NCBI GenBank assembly: GCA_018697195.1
Contig: CM031864.1
Span: forward strand, 29,315,668 to 29,379,667
DNA length: 64,000 bases
From: Certhia americana
Lineage: Eukaryota; Chordata; Aves; Passeriformes; Certhiidae
Direction of reading: 5' to 3'
This document shows positions 1 to 9,900 of the stretch, in pieces. The position numbers were made by a program, and so were the translations under genes. The notes beneath the pieces are model-generated. The model searched no databases. It worked only from the letters and a program-made list of their open reading frames with translations, and had not been told where the DNA came from. The first letter of the stretch is position 1, and each line of letters begins with the position of its first letter.

Positions 1-833
1 AATCACTTGCCAAAGGGAAGCAGCTGTTAAACAGAAGCAGTGACTCAGTTATACAAGGACAAAGAGAGCATCAGTCAATGAGCTTTAGAGGCCTGTATAA
101 TGAGAGAGGCAAGTTTAAAAGCTTCAAGACTTTCTCTCTCTGGTTCACGGCCGATTGCCAGTGCTCGGTGTGCAGCTCCCCAGGTTTAAAGCTCTGGAGT
201 GTCTTACGGGGCCTGGGTGGCTGATGGCAGGACACAAGAACCTACAGCTCTGCCCTCTGCCCAGAGGGTAGGAAAGCTCTGGTAGGACTCCCCTTGCTCT
301 CTCAGCAGTGAATTGGTGTTACAGAGCCCACCCACAGGAGGCAGGGAGGGGCAGGGGAGCAGGGTCAGGGCTCCCCTCCCTTGCCTTGGCAGGTTTCACT
401 CTTCCCAGAAATGCTTGGGGCTGGCACTGGCAACACAATTTGTAATGCTCAGTGAATTCAGCAATTCCTCCCCCTGTCCCGTCCTCCCCAGGGCTCGCTG
501 CTCTGTGTCCACCTCCCACTGGCTCCTACCTGCACTGGGTGGAAGTGCAGGGGTCAGGTCCCCCTCCAGCTCCATGGATCCAGACCCGGAGCCAGGTCCA
601 GAATGCACACCAGCAGGGGAGGAGGAAGCTCCAGTCCTCCACCCCCTCTCCCCGGGGCCAGGGGAGATGCCGGTGCGGCCGAGCCGCAGTCCTTGGAGGA
701 GGATGGTGAGCTGGGTGCGGGTGTTCCTGCCGGGGATCTCTGTGGGCGGACGGAAACGGGGAAAGTTTCATTTCCCCGCGCTGCCGGCTGAGGGGGCGGG
801 GAGGGGGCGTCCCAGGAAGTTCCATTTTTGTCA
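1..833 (-). other. STX6: STX6 3' untranslated region (3' end outside window)
   Basis: This sequence follows the STX6 stop codon (834-836) on the minus strand. No minus-strand AATAAA (TTTATT on the plus strand) is visible between 1 and 833, so the transcript probably ends beyond the left edge. A perfect 8-bp inverted repeat with a 6-nt loop (757-778) could form a hairpin soon after the stop. Open frames here are short, rich in P, S and G, and look like chance. Confidence 0.75.
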
Positions 834-910
834 TCACAGGACAAAAAACAGGATGAGCACCACTAACAAGATGACGAAGAGGACAACAATTGCACACCAC
901 TGCCGTCGAT
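834..910 (-). CDS. STX6: STX6 coding exon 8 (membrane anchor, stop)
   Basis: 77 nt coding residues 230-254 and TGA (836-834). It starts (D)[17 protein letters not shown] and ends in LILFFVL, a single hydrophobic tail anchor with almost nothing on the lumenal side, as in other syntaxin-6 proteins. The acceptor is TTTCCAG|AT. The 3' UTR continues in the same exon. Confidence 0.97.
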
Positions 911-3900
911 CTGGAAAGAAAAGGAAGCATCAGTCTTCCTGCTGTAGTGGAGAAGGAAAATCGGGGGAGCATTTTTCTTCATATTCTGCTAGGAACCAAA
1001 TTCAAGCTTAAGCCACAAAAAGCCAGAACAGCAGTTCCTGTGGGAGAAAGGCTGTGGCGCTGTATATTGCAATGAGCCATTCTCCAGGATACGCTGGGGT
1101 TTGGGAACAGCTGTGGGAATTCTGAGGCTTCTTCCCAACCAAGTTCAAACAGCTTTGAAAAGCTGGCTCAAAAGCAATTGGGAGGAACAAGCAGAGAGCT
1201 GCTGTGTTTGCTGTTCATTCATGGAGTAATCTGTTTGCCAGAGGAACAAGAAGGGATCTGATGAAAGCTGCCCTGAGGAGCTCTGCCAGGAAGAGATTGA
1301 GGCAGCTTCCCTTAGGACATGCCCATGAATCAGGTTTCCCTGGACATCTTTACACCTCATCAGCTCAGCACATCACCTCTGAGAGCCACTGTCTGCCCCT
1401 GAGAGATGATGGTGCAGCGGTGGGGACAGGGCTGCTGGCATCCCCTCAACTCCTAGGCACAGCAGCTACCCCAGAAAGAGCTCTCCCTCTTTCCCTGGCA
1501 TAGGTGATTCCAGCAGAAATGTTTTCACAACGCTCAGAAACACTGCAGAGATCCTTGGGTTTTCTCAGAGGAGAGGGCAGAGACATAGGGTTCACCCGTG
1601 GTTGTGCTGCTGCTGAGCTACTGCTGACCCAAAGTGCACTGTCAGCACTCCAAGTGGTCTCTCTAGGGCTGCATTCCCACCACCTCATAAATCCCTTGGA
1701 CAGCCTAATCCTGCAGAGCAGGAATGCTTTTCCTCCTGACAGGCTGCTGCCTTCCCAAGGTCCTGAGCACCCACGGGAGAGAGGTGCTGGAGGAGGCGCT
1801 GGCCGGGAGCGGTGCCAGGCTCGGAGGCAGCCGGCAGTGCGGGACTTCGCGGCAGCCAGGCTGGGCTTCCTGTTTGCTCTGCCCGCGGCGCCTCGCCAGC
1901 CCCCCCGGCTTCAGGAACAGCCTTATAAGGACTTTTCTCTGGGTTCAACACAGAATTCAGCCCTTTCCTCTACCAGCTGAGAGAGATGTGACCGACAACT
2001 GGCCTGAAGGCACCAGCAGGCCCAGGGCAGGTGAGATTTGGGAAGGGGATTGCTGCAGGCATTCTGGTTCGGGTGAGGGGGGGTGTGGCGCGGTGGGGTG
2101 GGGTAAGGGGGGAAGCCGAACACAGTGGCTGGTGTTTAATGGCATCTTGACAGCTTTTGTTCCACAGGCAGCCCGGGAAACTGCAGCAGAGCAGGAGGCC
2201 ACAGAGCTTCCCCTCCCACCAGCTAGAGGGGGATTTTCCCAGCAGTACCAGCATAAATAGAAAGGCATCTGTAAATAAAACAAAAGCAAGGGACAGGAAG
2301 CAGAGCAGTGTCTGGGCAGGAGCAGCTGCCTGGCTTGGAAGAACTGAGAGCTGCTCCCTTCCCTTGGCAGGGTGGGTGGGAGCACAGTGTCCCAGCCTGA
2401 AGATCCAAGAGCTTGTCTCTCCCTTTCCAGGACTGGATCCCACTTCCCAGGACCTACCACTCGTCATGTGAGACACTTTGGCAAGCTTCTTCATGACGTT
2501 ATCAAGGCGCGACTGAGTGCTGTCTAACTCGTGGGAGAAGTCATCCAGCATCCTGAGGACACAGAAGCAGGGCATTGGTCAGCACGTGGCACATCCCTTG
2601 GGGATTTTGCAGCATGCTCACACACACGGATCAAAACACTGACGGCAGCAGAGTATCACATCTTGGTAGACAAAATGAATGTGGCCTCCTCTCCTGGAAG
2701 CACCCAAGGGTGGGGAAGAAACCTGCTGAAACAGCAGCTCTGCTTTGGTGGGAAGTAACTTGGGATTCCTGCCAGACTGATCCTCCCTGTGTTTGTGGCT
2801 GAACTCTACACAGATCTGTAAGGTGAGGAGTGGGAGGGACTTCCTCCTTACAAAAGGAAAGTCTCATTTGTAATCTGTGATTAGCAGAGACTGGTTAGAT
2901 CTATGTGTCAGCTTGGACTTTAAACCTCTTTTCTTATTCAGGGCTTGCAGTTTAAACTAAAATCTCGTTTCAGTCATGTATCAAGTGGGAATGAGATCTA
3001 CAGCTGCTATTAAGGTGCTTTTCAAGCTCTGCATGGAAGTTATCCTTTTACTTCCTCCACACAGTGACTGTAATGAATCTGAAAGCCTTCCTGAATCCAT
3101 CCTTTGTCAATGCCAGTGCGCTTCCAGAGTCAAGGTACCAATCCAATTGTCTCCAGCCAGTGGGACATTAAAGCTTAATACATTTAAAAGGACAGGCTCC
3201 TTCGTTTGGAGTGCCAGGGCACTTGTTAAGTCTTCATTCAGTGGGGAAAAGCTCACTGTGGTAGTTATGAGCTAATCTAGCAAGCCCTGATGGCATGTGT
3301 GATGATATAGAAACAGAAACACCACACCAATCTCCTCTGTGAGAGCAGAGGATTCTCATTCTGAACAACTTCATACAGGAGGGAGGTTGAAAGTTCCTTT
3401 TCTCCATCAAAGATGAAAGCACTTCACAAGGGACGTGGCTCTCCAGACTCCTTCCAGCCAAACAAGGAGGGGTTTTAGGCATGAACCCTTCAAGCCTTTC
3501 TGGAAGCATAGCTGTTAGCCTGCACAACTGGGAGCTTGTTTGCAAAGGACAAGAACTGGGAAAGAAATCTAATTTATATGTAAATGGATGGATGCAAAAC
3601 GACTTTTCGAGCTGCCCTTTAACCCTTTGTGTGGGTGAGGGTTATTTTTAACTTCAGTGATGAAGAGCAGCTCTGTGCTGGGTGTTTCAGGGCAGAGCAA
3701 AGAGCTCCTGGCCCCAGCAGTTGTCCAGGAGCACCACAAAACCCTGTAGAGTGGAGAAGCAGCCAGTATCTGCATTGCACAGCACCTCCCTCCCTTATCT
3801 GCTGGCTGCCTGAGGGGGAGCATGTAAAAAGGAAAGGTAAGGTGGCAGTTAAGCCTGCCCTAGGTGCAGGCTTCTAAAGGAAGGAGGTTGCAGTTGGATT

Positions 3901-6900
3901 CTTAGAGATTACAGTGCAAAATGCTTTCCACAGGCTGGCAGGGAGAGGCTGCTTGAGGGACCAGTGAATTCCAGGCTCTACCAGAGGCAGAGGTAAGTGT
4001 GAGGATATCTAGCCATGCTGCAGCCAGCCCCATGCCAGGTTTTTGCTGCCATGTCTCACACTTACACTGCTTGCTCTTCCAGCTCCCCGCCAATGCGCTG
4101 GGACATGTTCTTCAGCACCCCGATGCTGCCAGAGACCAGCTCCAACTGCTCATCCTGCTGCTCCACAATCAACTGGGGCCAAAGAGAAGGAAAATGGGCA
4201 ATTACAGATCTGCTGCCTGCAGCTGGGTTGGAGCCAGCCTATCCAGTGGGTTCATCTACTCAGCCAACATCAGCTGTGAGGCCTGCGCTCAGACCTAAGC
4301 CACCAGGAATGAGGACTGTGTTCCTAAGAAATGCTGGAGAGGAGACAACCAGGGGAAAGACTCTGTGGCATGGCATCCCCGTGGCACAGCAGGCTGCAGC
4401 CTCCAGACACCCCTGCAAATCCCTGTAGCCTCAGCTCATCCATGCTGCATGCACAGCTAAAATGACTTCGGAAAGCTCCAAGGACTTCAAAACCTTGGCA
4501 AGGTAAGCAGGCCAGGGAGGCACTGTGCCTGGGAAATGCCACCTGGAGTGCTGCAGCTAACACAGGGTTAATGCAAGCAGAAGGCTGTTGCAGCTTCTAC
4601 AGCTAAAAATAGCCAGCCTGGCTCTGAATGTGCCAAAGGAGTAAGTCTGCTGCTGTTTTAAGTCATTTTCAGGGCACAGTCATGCTAAGGATTAGCTTTA
4701 CCCTAGTTACCTATTTCTGAAGCTATTTATCTCCCTGGAGTCAGTAGGTAAAATGAGTCTGGAAGCTGAGGTGGCATCACGGGTCAGGAGCTTTAGCAGA
4801 GTTTGCCACCTCCGAGTAACTGCCTGTGTCAAGACCCTGTAGTTCTCCCAGTCTGTGCCTGGCTTGGGCACTTCTCCAGGCAAACTCCCGTGTCAGCTGG
4901 GAAGTGCAGCTGGGAAGTGCCTCACCAGGGGTTCTCCCAAGCCCTCACACAGCCTTTCTCACTTAATCTCACAGTGACAAAAGCAGGAAAAGGAAGCAGG
5001 CGCGTGCTCCTGCTCCCAGCCTGTTCTGGTGGGAGATGCACACAAACACCACCAAACATTTTTTAACCAGGGGAAGTTGCATAAGATAAACGGGCCCTTT
5101 TCTTTTTGCAGTGTTTGTACTCTTCCAAGGATTTCAGCAATCCTTGTACTATTAAATCTTAGTGTGCTACATCTTCCAAATCGTGCTGACTGCCTCCTAA
5201 ACACAGCAGAAGCCCCACACCTCCAGGGTTATAAACTTTGCACTGAGATTACCCAAAGCTGTGCTGCACAGGAAATGCATGCACAGACACATGCCACAAG
5301 CAAAGAGGAGGACTGTCAGGCTCCTGCAGCCAGACCAGTCCCCCTGGCACTTATTTGGCAAGCAAAGCTATTCAGTCTGTGATGCCAGCTGCCTTACCTG
5401 TTGTTGAGCTTGCTGCTCCTCGATGAAATGTGAATTTGCTAATTGCAGCTCCCGGTCCAGACGGCTGTATTTGTCAGGTCCAGAGCTCCAACTCTGACTC
5501 CCACTCTCTCCCAGGAGTGCCTAAACAGATGCAGAGAGCTCTTAGCAACACCCTTGTGTCTGCTTACAGCCTGTCTACAGGGTGAGGTGGGAAGGCAGAC
5601 AAGGCAACACTCGTGTACACACACACACACACAACATCCCTTTTCTCCTGCTACTCAGCCAAAGTGCTGTGATGAACTAAACCAAACCCAAAAACGCCAG
5701 CCTGGGAAGTTTCTGCAGCTTGGAATTGCAGAGATGCCTCTCCAGCAGTGGGAGAGCTGGAGTCTGGCTGACTGACAGTGTGTGCAGGAGGCCTGCATGG
5801 CCCAAAGGACTGGCAGAGGCCTGCTCAAGAGGCAGCACTGTGTGCTAGGACATGTGAGCTGGGAAGTGTCCGGATGTTTTGTGTTAACAGATGTACAGCT
5901 CAAACTGAGCACTCTGCTGCTAGTGACAGGGGCTTAAGAGGGTCTGGATAAAGTACTTAACCAGTTGAGCTGACAGTAAAATAATGCAATATATAACCAG
6001 AACAGTGCTGTATGCTTATGTTCTATGGTCCAGGCTGCCCTATCCCTCCAGGAGGCTCTTAGCTGCCAGCATACAAAGTTACTCTTGCTACCTACCCTAC
6101 AATCTGAACAGAGAAGCTCGTGCAAAGCCTGCAGAGATGTGGCTTTCCAGCCAAATATGTCTGGTCCCTGAAAGGGGAATAACCCATGCTACAGATGCTG
6201 GAGAATGAACATGATCTGCAGGTGAGGAACTGCACCCTGCAGCACTAGGAAGGGTTAGGGACTCTGCCCTCTAGGCTGACTTGTAACAAGATCATGCTGC
6301 AGCTCCTGGTTGTGGGCAGGATGGAATTAGTATTTGTGAAGAACAGCAAGACAATGACCAGGCTGCTTTGCCAGGCTGAAAATAAGATGGTATCTATGGT
6401 TCATCTGACTTATAAAATTCAAGGAGGGGAGAGGAAAGCTGACAGACTGACCATGCAGGAAGCCAGCAGGACATTGGGCTTTGTCTGCCCCCAAGGCTGA
6501 GCAAGCTCCTGGTCCCTCCAGTTTGTGGAAAGGACAGCTCCTTTTTATTTAATGCAGTGCATGAGCTTTTCCTGCTGTTTCAATAGAAAGGGCCTGTTTG
6601 CCAGCCTGGGCTGTGAGGGTCAAGTCACTGCTAGCCAGCCCCTCAGACACAAAGCCCAGCACAAACCTTGTAGTCTGGAACAAATGCCAGGGGCTGGGAA
6701 GGGAGAGGAAGGCAGCAAGGGGAAGTCAGTTTTCCTGACCAGATGTCGTTGTGTGAGCTGGGCCTTACAGTCTCCTGCAGCTATCAGGAACCTCATCCAA
6801 AGGAAAGTAGCAAATCTCAGGGAAAGCTACAGACTTGTTTGAGCAAGGGTGTCAGGGACTTTGTTGCTGGGAGTGTTTGCCAAGCACATCAACTAACCCT

Positions 6901-9900
6901 GTGACAAGCTCAGGAAAGAGCTCTGTGCTTCTCAGTTTGTTGTTTCTGCCACGTGTGGTAAGGTTGATGCAGTACAGACAATTAACTGTGTGAAGCACAC
7001 ATCAATTTTTACTCGAGTGGGTCTGGAAGTCAGCTCCAGTATCTCCTTACAGCCTCCCCATCAGCCAGGAAGGAGCACAAGCTGCATCTATTTCTAGTCC
7101 TTAGATTACAACTGCAGACAACAGGGGACTCCTCGACGTCCTTCCATCTTTTTACATGGCTATTACAAGAAGCAGCTGCATGAAAGGATATGGCACCATC
7201 TTGTCTCCTAAATCCAGCAGAGCGCAGGATTACAATCATTGACGTGGATTCTGAGCTGGCTCCCCCCAAGGAGGAGGAGGAGGGAGATTTCCCTTTCCAT
7301 GGGATGGTGCAATGCTGACAGTTGAACACAACCAGCTCTAGAGACAGAGCCAGATGGTGAGTGCTGACTTACTGCTCTGAGAGAGGCTTGGGAGAGGCTG
7401 GAAGCAACCTGCCACACCACAGGTTTGTAAGGGGAGGAACTTCAGACGGAATACACATTGTAGCAGATACACATTGCCCCTTTCTGGTTCTCACCTGCCT
7501 GTTTTTTCTTTCAGCCAGTGCTTGCATGGAGGAGTTTGACATCTGGTCCTTCATGTCCTGTTCATTCAACAAAAGAAGCAGCATGTAAGCATTTGATTTG
7601 AGGTGACAGGCAGATTCAGGGTGCTGTAGGGCTGTCTATACCCAGCAAGGCTTCTACAAGGGGTAGTAAGGGGAGATTTTCTTTGAAAACCCACGTTTTT
7701 GAAGAGTATAGAAACATACTGGAGAAAATTTCATTGTTATACTAATACTGGAACAAACAGCATTGGGATATTTTGAAAATATTCCTCATTTACTACTGGT
7801 TTTGCTCCACTACAACCAGAACCACTTTGATTTGTATAATAAACTAATGTTCCTGTTCCAGAATGTAAGGAAGTGTTTGTTAAGGCCTTGAAGCCTAAAA
7901 CCTCCTGTGCTTTATTCCCAACTGCATCTGGTTTTATATTCCATAGTATGAGGTAGATTTCCTGTCCTGTGGCCGTCCTCTCTGACTGCATCAATGTTCT
8001 CTTCTACCAATTAATTTTTACTGTGGAGTTCCTGCAGAAGGTCACTAACCACAGAAGGCTCTCCATCACAATGTAACATAACCTAGTTTTCATAAATTAG
8101 CAAGCAGTCAATGTCATGTGGCAGTGGCTGATCCTCCAGCAGAATTCTAATGCCACCAGAGCATTCAGGTTTGTTTTACTGTTCAGAGATGTGCAACACA
8201 TCACCAGAGAGCACCACCACATCCCACCTGCTTAATTCTCACTGGCTGCAGTGCATCACATATACCCCCAAGGAAACTGGAAGTCAGCTGTACAGGGACA
8301 TTTACAAATTTCATTTCCCAGTGGGAGATACTGCTCCAAAACTCATTAGCCAGTAATTTTCTGCCAGGAAAAAGAGGACCAGAGAGCAGGCTTGCCTGAT
8401 CCTGCCCATTAGGGAGTGGACTACACCGAGGGCAACGCAGCAAGCACATGCCTGCTACCTGGGGCCAGCATGGCTTTGGGATCAGTTCCCAGGCAGCAAG
8501 CCTTAGGAACTGCATCCAGACCACAGGACTGCAGGTAGGGTAACAGGCTTGCTGCCAGCCACACCAGTGCATTCCACGGAGCAGGAACATCAGAGTTGTG
8601 AGGGGCAGCAGAAACTCAGTGTAGCTATTAATAGACAGAAAACTTCCTAACTAGGAGCTTGTTACCAGGCAGTGGAGCTTTTGGAGAGATGTTTCTTCTC
8701 TATTTGTTACCACCAAGTTGTTAAAATCCCCTTTTTGCTTCTCAAGCATAAGATTAAAACTAAAAAAAATCTTCCTCAAGTTAAAAATAAATCCAGTGGT
8801 TGTTTGGACTATTTTGCAGGGGTAGGAAGTTGAAGTCACCACGTCAATAACACCAGGCTTTAACTGTCAGTGTTCAAAGTGGTCTCCCTGTTGCTGAAAA
8901 CCAATGCTACAAATGGTCAGGACAGTTGCAATTTCCCTCAACTCTGAAGGAAGGCTCCACATTGCAGTTGAGCCTTCACTCTTCTCCCCGTTACCACAGG
9001 CTCCCAGCTCACTGTTGCCAGAGCAGTGTGAAGACTTCAAGGGTCAGCTGCATAAAAGGAGGGAATTCCATGGGGCACCTGCATCCCCAAACCCTTCTGG
9101 CCAGCTCCAGGAGGGAATGCACGGGGAAGAGGAGGAAGCCTGAAACTCAGCAGGTAGCAGGTTTATTCTCTGCTCTCCAGCCCACCACAGAACAGCCCCA
9201 AGCTTTTCTTTCTTAACCACCTAATGTCCCTGACCCCAAGGGCAGGTTCCTTACCCTGACCACCTCCCGTGTGCTGGTGATGAAGGCTTTGCGGATTCCC
9301 AGCTCCGTGGCATCGAGGTTGAATTTCCGCGGGTTTGCCTCGACAATGCCTGAGCACCGAGTCAAGGAGTCCCCGGAAGCCGTGTTGGGTACACACACGG
9401 ACACGCAAACCCTGAGCAAGCCAAGTGGCCACTGTGTTGTGCCTGCTCCCAAAATCTGATTAGCAAAGAACAGCATGGTGGATGGAAAAGGAGGCACGGC
9501 AGGAATGCGTCGTGCAGTGCACGCACACACACAAGGTTTCTCTTTTCCACGGTTTTTGTTTTTTTTCATCCTGTGATGCTGCACAGCGTTTTCGCGAGCA
9601 CTCAGAGGAACACAAGGGGAAAGGAATATTTCTGGAAGCCAGCTTAGAGAATGAACTGAGTCCACAGAAATCCAGATTTACACAACACAACAGGCTTTCT
9701 AGAACAAAGCATCTTAGAATATACCTTGCAAAAAGGGAAACGAAAAGGCAAAAGGAAAATCCTTGCTTTAATTTCTCATTTGCAATTTGAGAAAAGCCGC
9801 TGTGAACGCAAAATTCAATCCCAAACAGTCCTGATTTTGCAAAGGGTGACAAGCACTGGGACTTGGCTATTTAGTACAACCAGGGAACTGCAACTACCTC

